Below are positions 21,359-29,999 of a DNA stretch of 64,000 nucleotides, piece by piece. Location of the stretch: positions 298,721 through 362,720 of the forward strand of contig NZ_LMUH01000026.1 of the NCBI RefSeq assembly GCF_009766105.1. The letters are read 5' to 3'. Source of the DNA: Granulicella sp. S156. Lineage in GTDB: Bacteria; Acidobacteriota; Terriglobia; Terriglobales; Acidobacteriaceae. Within the stretch, counting starts at the first letter, position 1, and every line of letters begins with the position of its first letter. Below the pieces are notes generated by a model. That model was not told the origin of the DNA. It saw only the letters and a list, made by a program, of their open reading frames with translations, and searched no databases. The translations under genes and the position numbers were made by a program.

Positions 21359-22888
21359 ATGTCAGTTACCGTAACGCGGCAGGACCCTCGGTACAAAGCA
21401 CTGATGAAAGGCCATAATCTTCGCTTCCCAGCCAATCCGGCGGAGGGGGTGGATCGCATTGTTCTATGCGAGTCGGCGGACGATGCAGCCATGTCGCTGC
21501 AAGCGATCGTCGCTTCCGGCTTGCGTCCGACGGTACGCTCGGGTGGCCATTGTTATGAGGACTTTGTCGCGAACAATCCAGGGGGTGCCATTCTCGATCT
21601 GTCCCTCCTGAACACCGTTGGGGCCGACTCCAGGACGGGCGAATACCTGATTGCTTCTGGAGCTTCGCTGGGCGAAGTTTACACAGAGCTATACAAGCGC
21701 TATGCGCTCACGCTGCCCGCGGGGTCGTGCGGTACGGTTGGCGCAGGCGGCCATATCTCCGGGGGTGGCTACGGCTTGCTATCACGGCTTTTCGGACTTT
21801 CCTGTGACTGGGTTACAGCGATCGACGTACTCACCGTCGATGCGAATGGCAAGGTGGTGGCACGACGTGTAGACCGGGCGAACGATCCCGGGCTCTTCCG
21901 CGCTTTGCGGGGCTCCGGTGGAGGCAGCTTCGGTATCGTCACCGCGTTCCGGTTTGCGAGCCTGCCAAAAGCTCCACTTGAAGTAGCAGAGGCCATGCTC
22001 GAGTTCCCCTTCGACAGCATGTCGGAGGAGCAGTTTGTCGCGCTGATGACAGCCTACGGCGACTACTGGGAGACGCGCGGCCGCGATCCCGATACCTGGG
22101 GATTGTTTGCCGTTTTCGAGGTAGGCGCGCGTAGTCGAGATAGACCGCTCGGCCTCTACGTGCAGTTCTGCCAGCCCGACGGCACGGCGAACGACCTCTC
22201 CGTACTCCACGAGTTCTTTGATCGGTTTCGCGCCTTCAGTCCCAGCATTACATCGCCGTCGCATCACGCTCCGGCCAAAACGCAGAAGTCTCCTGCTGGC
22301 ACAAAGAACCCACCTGCTCCCTATACCGTCAATGTTCGTCCGTGGTTCGAGGCGACGATTGCCATTGGAGGCGGCGGTGGTGGGGGCAGCCGGGGGAAGT
22401 ACAAATCTGCCTATATGAAACGTACCTTTACTCCAGCGGAGTCGAAGACCATCTACCGCTTCTTTTCAGGGAGTAGTAAGGCCGCGCAATCTTCCGTGAT
22501 CTCCATCGATTCCTACGGTGGCGCGATCAATCGACCGCAACTCGCGAGCGAAACCTCTATTGCGCAGCGCGGTTCCGTGATGAAACTGCAGTGGCAGTGC
22601 TACTGGCGCGATCCCGCAGAGGACGCCGAACATCTGCGCGAATTGGATGAGTTTTTTACGGCGATCTACACGGGCGAGCATGTCGAGGCACACCACCAGG
22701 GAACACCGTGGGGGGACCGGTATGAAGGTTGCTACATGAACTATCCCGATGCCGATATGCTGCGCTATCCGTTCTGGCCGCAACTGTTTTACGGTCAAGG
22801 CGAGTTGTATCCGTTTCTGCAACAGGTTAAGAACACCTATGACCCCAACAACATCTTCCACAGCGCGATGAGTATCAGGGCAAAGTAG
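21359..22888 (+). CDS. Berberine-bridge-type FAD oxidoreductase
   Basis: A 509-residue secreted-or-cytoplasmic flavoenzyme of the PCMH/VAO superfamily with a C-terminal BBE segment (YMNYPDADMLRYPFW ... YDPNNIFHSAMSI). His64 in RSGGHCYEDF and Cys124 in GSCGTVGAGGHISGGGYG match the positions that carry bicovalent FAD (8-alpha-histidyl and 6-S-cysteinyl) in BBE and gluco-oligosaccharide oxidases. Related enzymes oxidise sugars or alkaloid-like compounds with O2. The ATG at 21359 has GGAG 6 bases upstream. It lies between rfbF and rfbH but on the opposite strand to rfbF; a link to the sugar pathway is unproven. A Gly-rich loop (about residue 365) is a minor oddity. Confidence 0.85.
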   Translation: MSVTVTRQDPRYKALMKGHNLRFPANPAEGVDRIVLCESADDAAMSLQAIVASGLRPTVRSGGHCYEDFVANNPGGAILDLSLLNTVGADSRTGEYLIASGASLGEVYTELYKRYALTLPAGSCGTVGAGGHISGGGYGLLSRLFGLSCDWVTAIDVLTVDANGKVVARRVDRANDPGLFRALRGSGGGSFGIVTAFRFASLPKAPLEVAEAMLEFPFDSMSEEQFVALMTAYGDYWETRGRDPDTWGLFAVFEVGARSRDRPLGLYVQFCQPDGTANDLSVLHEFFDRFRAFSPSITSPSHHAPAKTQKSPAGTKNPPAPYTVNVRPWFEATIAIGGGGGGGSRGKYKSAYMKRTFTPAESKTIYRFFSGSSKAAQSSVISIDSYGGAINRPQLASETSIAQRGSVMKLQWQCYWRDPAEDAEHLRELDEFFTAIYTGEHVEAHHQGTPWGDRYEGCYMNYPDADMLRYPFWPQLFYGQGELYPFLQQVKNTYDPNNIFHSAMSIRAK

Positions 22889-22908
22889 AACAACGATACG
22901 GAAGAACA

Positions 22909-23038
22909 AGCAACAGCAAAAGCCTTAACGCAGAGGACGCGGAGGTTTCGCAAAGGTCGCAGAGGTGTCGTGGCGGCCTTTGCGTTTTCCTCTGCGCCCT
23001 CTGCGTTCGCTTTTTGGGCTGTCCGCCACGAATTTGCC
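22909..23038. repeat. Intergenic repeat family C, copy 1
   Basis: Long imperfect hairpin: AACGCAGAGGACGCGGAGG and TTTCGCAAAGGTCGCAGAGG on one side, GCGGCCTTTGCG and CCTCTGCGCCCTCTGCGTT on the other, followed by GGGCTGTCCGCCACGAATTT. Copy 3 (38076-38207) is nearly identical over its whole length including this flank. It lies between the FAD oxidoreductase and rfbH. Confidence 0.85.
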
Positions 23039-23118
23039 GCAACAAGATGCGTTTGCCTTGCTGAGAGAGGGCGTTTTGCTCTCCGTGGTATCTATGCTTT
23101 GTTATCCTTGATCTATAT

Positions 23119-24456
23119 ATGAGTGAGCGCTCCGAGCAGCTACGTCAACAGATTCTCCAACTTACTGCAGAGTTTCATGCAGAGGCCTTTGCCAAGCGTG
23201 ACTTTGTGCCGGGCAGCTCGGTGGTTCCGGTTTCAGGCAAGGTGATCGATGCAGCCGATATGAGCGCGGTGGTGGACTCCGCGCTTGATGGATGGTTCAC
23301 GACGGGCCGCTGGGCGAAGGACTTTGAGCGCAAGCTGGCGCGGTTCTTTGGGCTGCGTTCGGCGTCGCTGGTGAACTCGGGCTCGTCGGCCAACCTGGTG
23401 GCGCTGTCGGCATTAACTTCGCCGAAGCTCGGCGACCGGCAGTTGAAGCCGGGAGATGAAGTGATTACGGTTGCGGCGGGCTTCCCGACGACCGTGAACC
23501 CGATCTTTCAGAACCGGCTTGTGCCTGTGTTTATCGACGTGACGCTGCCGACGTACGAGATCGATGTGACGAAGCTTGAAGCTGCGCGGAGCGAGAAGAC
23601 CAAAGCGGTGATGGTCGCGCATACGCTGGGCAATGTGTTCGACCTGGGGGCCGTTACTGCCTTCTGCAAGAAGTACAACCTGTGGCTCATCGAAGACTGC
23701 TGCGATGCGCTGGGTTCGACCTACAACGGCCAGAAGGTGGGCACGTTCGGCGATATCGCGACGGTGAGCTTCTATCCTGCGCACCACATCACAATGGGTG
23801 AGGGTGGGGCTGTGCTGACCGATAAGCCCGCGTTGCAGGTGCTGATCGATAGCTTCCGCGACTGGGGCCGCGATTGCTGGTGCGAGCCGGGTGTGGATAA
23901 CACCTGCGGGAAGCGATTCGACTGGCAACTGGGCACGCTGCCCTGCGGTTACGACCACAAGTACACGTACTCGCATGTGGGCTACAACCTGAAGGCTACC
24001 GACATGCAGGCTGCGCTGGGTGTGAGCCAGATTGATAAGCTGCCGGAGTTCATTGAACGGCGCAAGGCGAACTTTGCGTATCTGAAAAACGTGTTGAAGC
24101 CGCTGGAGCAGTACCTGGTGCTGCCGGAGGCGACTCCCAAGAGCGACCCGAGCTGGTTTGGATTTCCTATCGGCGTGAAGGAAGATGCGCCGTTCAAACG
24201 CGATCAACTGACCAAGGCGCTCGAGGCTCAGAAGATCGGGACGCGTCTGCTGTTCGCCGGGAATCTGCTGCGGCAGCCTGCGTATGAAGGGTGGGAGTAT
24301 CGCGTGGTTGGCGAGATGACCAATACCGATTATGTGATGAACAATGTGTTCTGGATTGGGGTGTTTCCGGGGCTGACGAACGAGATGCTCGACTTTATCG
24401 CGAAGACGGCAATTGAGTTTGTGGAGCAGGTCAAGAGTGGGCTGGTTGTTGTTTAG
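23119..24456 (+). CDS. rfbH: CDP-6-deoxy-4-keto-glucose 3-dehydrase (E1)
   Basis: A 445-residue PLP enzyme of the aminotransferase fold that, instead of transaminating, removes the C3 hydroxyl of CDP-4-keto-6-deoxyglucose with help from an iron-sulfur centre. Two features make the call firm. The Schiff-base lysine is replaced: [14 protein letters not shown] has His at 222-223. The E1 cluster pattern C-X57-C-X1-C-X7-C is intact (Cys195, 253, 255, 263). The partner reductase (E3/DdhD) is not in the window. No Shine-Dalgarno sequence precedes the ATG; the upstream 100 bases include a family C repeat end. Confidence 0.96.
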   Translation: MSERSEQLRQQILQLTAEFHAEAFAKRDFVPGSSVVPVSGKVIDAADMSAVVDSALDGWFTTGRWAKDFERKLARFFGLRSASLVNSGSSANLVALSALTSPKLGDRQLKPGDEVITVAAGFPTTVNPIFQNRLVPVFIDVTLPTYEIDVTKLEAARSEKTKAVMVAHTLGNVFDLGAVTAFCKKYNLWLIEDCCDALGSTYNGQKVGTFGDIATVSFYPAHHITMGEGGAVLTDKPALQVLIDSFRDWGRDCWCEPGVDNTCGKRFDWQLGTLPCGYDHKYTYSHVGYNLKATDMQAALGVSQIDKLPEFIERRKANFAYLKNVLKPLEQYLVLPEATPKSDPSWFGFPIGVKEDAPFKRDQLTKALEAQKIGTRLLFAGNLLRQPAYEGWEYRVVGEMTNTDYVMNNVFWIGVFPGLTNEMLDFIAKTAIEFVEQVKSGLVVV

Positions 24457-24473
24457 TCGGCGAGACCGGTGAC

Positions 24474-24566
24474 AAATGCAAACGCGGAGTGCGCAGAGTA
24501 CGCGGAGTTGACGCAGAGTGTCTTTGCGCAAACTTAGCGGACTCTGCGCACTTTGCGTTTGCATTT
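24474..24566. repeat. Family C-type palindrome between convergent genes
   Basis: Inverted arms of 26 bases (24474-24499 and 24541-24566) differ at only two positions; between them lies GACGCAGAGTGTCTTTGCGC. It has the same GCAGAG/CTCTGCG vocabulary as family C but different arms. Lying between the convergent rfbH and epimerase genes and touching the latter's stop codon, it probably acts as a two-way terminator. Confidence 0.75.
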
Positions 24567-25612
24567 CAGGGTGCCGTATATCCGTGCCAGGCGGCGGTGC
24601 GGCGGAGGGCTTCGTTGAGTGGGATGGTGACGCTCAGGCCTAGCTCGTCATGGGCGCGGTCGATGCTGGGGACGTAGCTGTTCAGCGGTGCGGCGGGGTT
24701 GGGTGTGCCGTCGATCTGGATGGGCAGGCCGGGGCGCAGGGTGGTGGCGGTGAGGTGTGCGGCTTCGGCGATGGTGTGGCCTTTGTTGGAGCCTACGTTG
24801 TAGGCGCGGTTGGCTTGGCCGCGCACGAGCATTGTCCAGAGCCAGATGGCGAGGTCGGCCATGTAGAGCCAGGAGCGGCGGGGTGTGCCGTCGCCCTTGA
24901 TGTGGATGGGCTTGCCGGCGATGGCTGCGCCGAGGAAGTTGCCGATGGCGAAGTGCTGGTCGAGCGGCAGGTGCGGGCCTACGAAGGCGAAGCAGCGGGC
25001 GATGACAGGCTCGAGCGGTGTGCTATGCGCGTAGGCGATGCAGAGATGCTCGGCCATGCGCTTGGCTTCGTCGTAGGAGCTTTGCAGCAGTAGAGGATCG
25101 GGGGCGCCGGTATAGGTTTCTGGGGTGTGCTGCAGTGTTGTCGAGCGGCCGTAGACGGCTCCCGTGCTCGTATAGAGCAGGCGTGTGGCCCCGGTTTCGC
25201 GGGCGAAGAGCAGCACGCGGCGTGTGCCTTCGAGGATGGATTCGGCGAGTTCGTAGGCGGGACGATTGGCCTGCTGGCCGCCGGAGTCGGTGGCTGCGTG
25301 CAGGACGTGAGTGTGGGGTTCGGCAGGGAAGGTGAAGGTGCGGATTTCGCCTTCGAGCAGTGTGATGGCGGGGTCGTTTGCGATGTGCGGGGCTTTGTTC
25401 TGGAAGGAGGCTGCGCTACGTGTGAGGACCGTCGCGCGGATGTTTAAGGAGAGCTCGCGATTGGCGTAGAGCAGCGATTCGAGCAGCCAGTGGCCGAAGA
25501 AACCTGTGCCTCCGGTGACGAAGAGGCGTGCGCCTTTTAGCGCGACAAAGGATTCGTGCGCGTGCGTGAGGACGTGGACGAGGTCTTCGGCGGATAGTGG
25601 TTTCGATGCCAT
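24566..25612 (-). CDS. NAD-dependent epimerase/reductase (nucleotide-sugar)
   Basis: A 348-residue extended-SDR protein: cofactor loop FVTGGTGFFGHWLLESL near residue 30, LHAATDSGG, YTSTGAVYG, catalytic SSYDEAKRMAEHL (Tyr/Lys) and a C-terminal PRRSWLYMADLAIWLW substrate region. In 3,6-dideoxyhexose loci, a protein of this type reduces C4 of the CDP-3,6-dideoxy-4-keto sugar (abequose, paratose) or the aceto branch (YerF). Which of these applies cannot be read from the sequence. It converges on rfbH, which supplies the likely substrate. Confidence 0.82.
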   Translation of the reverse strand: MASKPLSAEDLVHVLTHAHESFVALKGARLFVTGGTGFFGHWLLESLLYANRELSLNIRATVLTRSAASFQNKAPHIANDPAITLLEGEIRTFTFPAEPHTHVLHAATDSGGQQANRPAYELAESILEGTRRVLLFARETGATRLLYTSTGAVYGRSTTLQHTPETYTGAPDPLLLQSSYDEAKRMAEHLCIAYAHSTPLEPVIARCFAFVGPHLPLDQHFAIGNFLGAAIAGKPIHIKGDGTPRRSWLYMADLAIWLWTMLVRGQANRAYNVGSNKGHTIAEAAHLTATTLRPGLPIQIDGTPNPAAPLNSYVPSIDRAHDELGLSVTIPLNEALRRTAAWHGYTAP

Positions 25613-25683
25613 CGCTTTCAGTATGCCTCTTTGGCGAGAACGTTTTTGTTGGTTATAGGTTTACGGTGAATTGCGGAATAGCT

Positions 25684-26124
25684 CTAAGGTCGCAGGGTAG
25701 CAATGCGGGGATCCGACAGGTAGATCGCGTCGCACAATGAAAACGTGATCCCACGAAGCTCGCCATTGAGAACTTGTTCGCGGGTAACGGCTTTCCCAGC
25801 TAATGAATTTTTCCCAACGGTGCGATCATTTGCATCAATCACCATGAATGATGGGCCGGTTTCGAGGCACCGATATGCGACGGCTATAGCCTGTCGGTCC
25901 TTGGCCGAGGTTTCGTCGCCCCATCGTCCGTAAATAAAGTCGAAATTTGCTTCTCGATGCGGATGGCCTTCTGTCCATTCAACGAAATACGCTGCAATGG
26001 GGAAGCCGTTTTGCCAGATATAGCCCCACACACGGGAAGTCATGTTGCCGCAACACTCGCATGGGCCGAATTGCCGTTGGCTATCGGGTGGTATTTCGAG
26101 CGAGAGCGCTGACGCTTGATTCAT
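25684..26124 (-). CDS. Hypothetical protein with CxCC motif
   Basis: A 146-residue protein with the cysteine motif FGPCECCGNMTSRVWGYIW near residue 20, followed by AAYFVEWTEGHPHREANFDFIYGRWGD. The CxCC could be half of a zinc site, but a second pair is not evident (one later cysteine at YRCLETG and one at SLCDAIY). The tone resembles immunity- or DUF-type cytosolic proteins. No family recognised. It sits 71 bases upstream of the epimerase gene on the same strand. Function unknown. Confidence 0.55.
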   Translation of the reverse strand: MNQASALSLEIPPDSQRQFGPCECCGNMTSRVWGYIWQNGFPIAAYFVEWTEGHPHREANFDFIYGRWGDETSAKDRQAIAVAYRCLETGPSFMVIDANDRTVGKNSLAGKAVTREQVLNGELRGITFSLCDAIYLSDPRIATLRP

Positions 26125-26341
26125 CGACTAGTGAATCTCCATTACTACGGGATGCGTTTGGTAACCTTCCTGCTATACAGCCATAACGATTAAGCTACTA
26201 CTCGCAAAGTTGACCGCTCTTGGCTTGTAGCAGCAACTGTGCCTGGATGGAGAAGTACGGTCGTTTGCTACCACAAACGATACCCCACCCTGCCGCGCAA
26301 AGAACGTGCGTCGAGGATGGGGCACCTGGCTTGGTGGTTCT

Positions 26342-26626
26342 TTATGCGCTGTGCTCCCGGAGGAGCTCGATGAAGGCGGTGTGGCCCTTTTGTGTGGCGA
26401 TGCTGAGTGGGGTATCGCCTTTGCCGTTGAGAGCGACAAGGTTTGCACCTTTTTCGATGAGAAGCTGGCCTAGAGGAACGGAGCCCTCTACTGCGGCGAG
26501 CATGAGGAGTGACCAGCCTTTGTGGTTGGCGAGGTTGGCGTCGAGCCCTTGATCGAGCGCGGTGCGGAGGGCGGGTTCGTCGCCGCGCTTGATCAGGGTT
26601 TGGGCACCACGATAGGAAAGGGACAT
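26342..26626 (-). CDS. Small ankyrin-repeat protein
   Basis: A 94-residue protein made of about two and a half ankyrin repeats: RGDEPALRTALDQGLDANLAN, KGWSLLMLAAVEGSVPLGQLLIEKGANL and KGDTPLSIATQKGHTAFIELL. There is no signal peptide, so it is probably cytosolic and binds another protein. Its start lies only two bases after the gmhA stop codon, so the two are likely co-transcribed and coupled. Confidence 0.85.
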   Translation of the reverse strand: MSLSYRGAQTLIKRGDEPALRTALDQGLDANLANHKGWSLLMLAAVEGSVPLGQLLIEKGANLVALNGKGDTPLSIATQKGHTAFIELLREHSA

Positions 26627-26628
26627 AG

Positions 26629-27240
26629 TTATTCTGCCAATTCTTGGGGCTTTTTGCCGAAGTCTGCGCCGAAGTAGTAGCGCTCCACCACCATACAGTA
26701 GATGTGCTCGAGCGCGAGGTGGGACTCCTGAATGTTCATCGTTACATCTGAGGGAATGATGACGTTGATGTCAGCCAGCTCGGCCATTGCACCGCCTTTA
26801 TTGCCGGTGTATGCGATGGTGAGGATGCCGAGTTTCTTGGCGAGTTTCAGGGCCTTGACGCAGTTTTTGGAGTTGCCGCTGGTGGAGATCGCGAGCAGCA
26901 CGTCGCCTTCGAGGCCTAGGGCTTCGACCTGGCGCTCGAAGACGTTGTCGTAGCTGTAGTCGTTGCCGATAGCGGTGAGGATGCTGGAGTCGGTGGTGAG
27001 AGCGACGGCGCGCAGTGCGGGGCGGTCGACGGTGAGACGGGAGACGAACTCGGCGACTAGATGCTGCGAGTCCGCCGCGGAGCCACCGTTGCCGCAGACC
27101 ATCAGCTTCTTGCCGGCCTTCATGGCTGCGGCGGTGAGGTGACCGGCTTCGACGACGGCTGTGTGGATGGCTTCGTCGTTCAGGACCTTGGTCATGGTTT
27201 CGATGGACTGGGCGAGTTGCTTGCGAACGAGGTCTTGCAT
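26629..27240 (-). CDS. gmhA: Sedoheptulose-7-phosphate isomerase-type SIS protein
   Basis: A 203-residue SIS-domain protein of the GmhA type, which converts sedoheptulose-7-phosphate to D-glycero-D-manno-heptose-7-phosphate for lipopolysaccharide or other heptose glycans. Seen: KLMVCGNGGSAADSQHLVAEF (sugar-phosphate loop), the ISTSGNSKN phosphate-binding loop and ESHLALEHIYCMVVE near the C-terminus (His/Glu catalytic region). HldE and GmhB are absent from the window. A strong ribosome site AGGAG precedes the ATG, next to a family A repeat. Confidence 0.9.
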   Translation of the reverse strand: MQDLVRKQLAQSIETMTKVLNDEAIHTAVVEAGHLTAAAMKAGKKLMVCGNGGSAADSQHLVAEFVSRLTVDRPALRAVALTTDSSILTAIGNDYSYDNVFERQVEALGLEGDVLLAISTSGNSKNCVKALKLAKKLGILTIAYTGNKGGAMAELADINVIIPSDVTMNIQESHLALEHIYCMVVERYYFGADFGKKPQELAE

Positions 27241-27352
27241 GGGACTCCTGTGGTGGTGCGAACGAGAAACGGGAGGAAGCAGGTTCCTCGCTTCGCTCGG
27301 AATGACAACTAGAAAAGCAAAGGCAATGACAACAGCAAAGGCAAAGGCTAGG
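27241..27352. repeat. Intergenic repeat family A, copy 3 (with ribosome site)
   Basis: On the minus strand this repeat ends in GGGAG...CAGGAGTCCC directly before the gmhA start codon. The core AGAAACGGGAGGAAGCAGG and CGGAATGACAACTAGAAAAGC match copies 1, 2, 4 and 5. It fills the space between the glycosyltransferase stop codon and the gmhA start. Confidence 0.8.
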
Positions 27353-28385
27353 ACATCGAAGGATTAGATGCTGTTGTGGTGGTGAGGGGGTTGCCGGAGC
27401 TGATGCCGTTGAGGGTGACGGGGCTGGGTTTCGGGTAGCCAAAGCCTGAATCGAAGTTCAGGCGTTCGAGCTCTACGGCGTAGGGGCGGTGCTGCAGTTG
27501 TGTGTAGATGGCTCCGACGTACTCGCCCATGATGCCGAGGAAGACTAGCATCAGCGACTGGATGAAGAAGAGTCCGATGATCATGGGAGCGACGCCGACA
27601 GTGAAGGTCGACCAGAAGAGGAGCTTGGCGAGCAGGTATCCGAAGGCGATGACGAAGCTGAGTCCTGCACCGAGGAAGCCGGCAAAGGTAGCCAGGCGCA
27701 GAGGCACCTTGGAGTGGTTGATGATGCCCAGCATGCCGATGTCGTAGAGCGTGTACCAGTTGTTTTTGGTAATGCCGAACTTGCGGGCGGGTTGGTCGTA
27801 GAGCAGCTTGACGGTGGGCAGGCCGATCTCGGCGATCATGCCGCGGAAGTAGGGATAGGGATCGTCGAAGGAACGTACGAGTTCGACAACCTTGCGGTCG
27901 TAGAGGCCGAAGCCGGTGTAGTTCTGGATGGTCTCGATGGAGCTGAGACGCTCGGCGAGTTTGTAGTACTGCTTGCGCAGCCAGAACATCAGCGAGTTTT
28001 CCTCGCTGGTGCGCTTGATGCCGAGTACGCAGTAGGCGCCGTTCTCCCACTCGCGGATCATGTCGGCGATCATCGGCGGCGGATCCTGCAGGTCGGCGAC
28101 GATGGAGATCACGCAGTCTCCTCGGGACTGAAAGAGCGCGTGGATGGGCGAACGGATGTGGCCGAAGTTGCGCGAGTTGACGATGATTTTGACGTTGGGG
28201 TCATCGGCGGCGATCATCTTCAGGATCGCGACGGTGTTGTCGCGCGACGAGTTGTCGATGAAGAGGTGCTCGTACTCGTACTTGCCGATGCCGACCATGA
28301 CCTCTCGAACCTGGTTGTAGACGTTGAGGACGTTTTCCTCTTCGTTGTAGCAGGGCGTCATGATGGTGATTTTCTTTTGGCTCAC
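27348..28385 (-). CDS. GtrB-like family 2 glycosyltransferase
   Basis: A 345-residue GT2 enzyme, probably moving a sugar from a nucleotide donor to polyprenyl phosphate at the inner membrane. It starts SQKKITIMTPCYNEEENV, carries the DXD-like VADLQDPP, and has two C-terminal transmembrane helices (about residues 235-300), the DPM1/GtrB layout. The GTG at 28385 was chosen because AGGAG lies 10 bases upstream and the glycosyltransferase domain begins here; the open frame runs further upstream but without homology. It is adjacent to a GtrA-like gene, its usual partner. Confidence 0.9.
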   Translation of the reverse strand: MSQKKITIMTPCYNEEENVLNVYNQVREVMVGIGKYEYEHLFIDNSSRDNTVAILKMIAADDPNVKIIVNSRNFGHIRSPIHALFQSRGDCVISIVADLQDPPPMIADMIREWENGAYCVLGIKRTSEENSLMFWLRKQYYKLAERLSSIETIQNYTGFGLYDRKVVELVRSFDDPYPYFRGMIAEIGLPTVKLLYDQPARKFGITKNNWYTLYDIGMLGIINHSKVPLRLATFAGFLGAGLSFVIAFGYLLAKLLFWSTFTVGVAPMIIGLFFIQSLMLVFLGIMGEYVGAIYTQLQHRPYAVELERLNFDSGFGYPKPSPVTLNGISSGNPLTTTTASNPSMS

Positions 28386-28456
28386 TGCGAGAGGACTCCT
28401 GGAAAGGTGGGTCAAGTTTATCTGATGCAGAAAGGAACGCCCGCGCTGGCTGCCCT

Positions 28457-29074
28457 CTAAACCGTGGGTTTGACCTTGAAGGTCACATTCTTGTGGCCGA
28501 TGAAGCTGTAGATGGTGGAGAAGCCCATGACGACCGCGATCGCGATATAGCCAGCCATCGCCTTGCCCGTGGCAACGTGCTGCAGCAATGCCAGAGGCTT
28601 GCCGCTGAGATGGTTTTCGACGGTCGCCAAGAAGACGTGGAGCGAGACGGCGCGGCGATGGATGACTGACTGCAAGAGTCGGGTGATCGCAGCCAGTGCA
28701 ATCAGGCCGGGAATCATGCTGGTGCCGTAGACGGCAAAGCACTTGAGCCACTCTCTGAGGTAGTTGCCCTGCGTGCGGAAGACGAAGAACTTGTATCCGA
28801 AGTATGCGACGGTGATGTTGAACGGGGTCGAAATGATCGAGGCGAGTACGGTCTTCAAAGAAAGAAGCTGCTCGGGACGAATGGTGTTCAGCAGGGTCAG
28901 CGCTATGACGGAGGTGCAGTACCCGAAGAGTGTGTTGAATACTCCAACGCAGAGATAGCGAACGAACTGTCCGCCGGGAAAGAGGCTGGCAAAACCACGC
29001 TTCTGCGGGATGGCGTCCTCCGGAATCCCGACGACGGGCAAGTGTTCGTGCGACTGCGTGGTTTCGGGCGGCAT
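28457..29074 (-). CDS. GtrA-family membrane protein
   Basis: A 205-residue protein with four predicted transmembrane helices, starting with the typical GtrA segment FVRYLCVGVFNTLFGYCTSV and YFGYKFFVFRTQG. GtrA-like proteins are thought to flip undecaprenyl-phosphate-linked sugars across the inner membrane. A central polar insertion of about 40 residues (SVIHRRAVSLHVFLATVENH...) is longer than usual. It lies 71 bases upstream of the GtrB-like gene, with AGGAG before its ATG. Confidence 0.87.
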   Translation of the reverse strand: MPPETTQSHEHLPVVGIPEDAIPQKRGFASLFPGGQFVRYLCVGVFNTLFGYCTSVIALTLLNTIRPEQLLSLKTVLASIISTPFNITVAYFGYKFFVFRTQGNYLREWLKCFAVYGTSMIPGLIALAAITRLLQSVIHRRAVSLHVFLATVENHLSGKPLALLQHVATGKAMAGYIAIAVVMGFSTIYSFIGHKNVTFKVKPTV

Positions 29075-29114
29075 GGGGAGCTCCTAGGTTTTGGGGGCCT
29101 GCCCCGGGGACGAG

Positions 29115-29966
29115 TTACAGGACGCTGCGGCCGCCGTCGACGATGAGATTCTGGCCGGTCATGTAGGAGCTGGCGTCGGAACAGAGGAAGAGGATTGCGC
29201 CCTGGTACTCGTCCTTATGCGCCATGCGGCCCATGGGGATGAGTTGGTGGAGCTTGGCTGTGAACTCGTCGGGCTGGCCGGCAAAGACGCCGCCGGGTGA
29301 GATCGCGTTGACGCGAATGTTGTGCGCGGTCCAGTAGGTGGAGAGATAGCGTGTGAGGCCGATCAGCGCGGTCTTTACGACCGAGTATGTGACCGGCTTT
29401 ACGGGCTGCTGATCTTCGGGGAGGCCTTCTTTGCGGTAGAGGCGCTGATCCGGGGCGATGACGCCGAGATCGCTGGCGACGTTGAGAATGACGCCGGCGT
29501 TGCGCTTTACCATCTCCTGTCCGAAGATGCGCGAGCAGAGGAAGGCGCCGGTGAGGCCGACCGCGATGTCGTCGTTCCAAACTTGAAGCGGGAAGTTTTC
29601 CAGGCGTGACCACTGTTTGGGTGCGCCGTTTGGATCGGCTTCGACCTTCGGGTTGTTGGCAGCGTTATTGATGAGGATATCGATGCGGCCGAACTTGGCG
29701 AGGATGGCGTCGCGAGCCTGTTCCAGGGAGCTTTCTGCGGTGATGTCCGCGGCCAGGCCGAGGCACTCGGGGCCATGGGCCAGGGTGAGCTGCTCGGCGC
29801 GCAGCCCCGGATTTGCAACGGCGAGGTCAAGCAGGACTACGTGGGCCCCTGCGGCGGCGAGGATCGCTCCGTGGTGATAGCCCAGGAGGCCCGCTCCGCC
29901 GGTGACGATGGCGACGCGGCCGGTGAGATCGAAGAGGGCTTGTGCGCGGTTGGGTTCGGTAGACAT
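29115..29966 (-). CDS. SDR-family oxidoreductase 1
   Basis: A 283-residue classical short-chain dehydrogenase: TGxxxGxG variant VAIVTGGAGLLGYHHG near residue 18, INNAANNPKVE, SDLGVIAPDQRLY (catalytic Ser region), YSVVKTALIG (Tyr/Lys) and a C-terminal NLIVDGGRSVL. It has an extended segment between the Ser and Tyr strands (YRKEGLPEDQQPVKPVTY). It resembles SDR 3 (31818-32675) more than SDR 2, which suggests duplication. The substrate is presumably a nucleotide- or phosphate-sugar, inferred only from the locus. Confidence 0.85.
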   Translation of the reverse strand: MSTEPNRAQALFDLTGRVAIVTGGAGLLGYHHGAILAAAGAHVVLLDLAVANPGLRAEQLTLAHGPECLGLAADITAESSLEQARDAILAKFGRIDILINNAANNPKVEADPNGAPKQWSRLENFPLQVWNDDIAVGLTGAFLCSRIFGQEMVKRNAGVILNVASDLGVIAPDQRLYRKEGLPEDQQPVKPVTYSVVKTALIGLTRYLSTYWTAHNIRVNAISPGGVFAGQPDEFTAKLHQLIPMGRMAHKDEYQGAILFLCSDASSYMTGQNLIVDGGRSVL

Positions 29967-29999
29967 AGTAATGTTCCTAGTATCGCAGAGGGCGTAACC

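Noticed and set aside
23413-24564. 383-codon minus-strand frame opposite rfbH
   Set aside because: Antisense shadow of rfbH, whose catalytic and cluster residues are intact on the plus strand.
24474-24566. CRISPR-like repeat of GCAGAG units
   Set aside because: The units form one inverted repeat, not regularly spaced direct repeats with unique spacers, and no cas gene is present.
29775-29999. In-frame N-terminal extension of the exported protein at 30000
   Set aside because: It runs antisense through SDR 1; the ATG at 30000 has its own ribosome site and starts a proper signal peptide.
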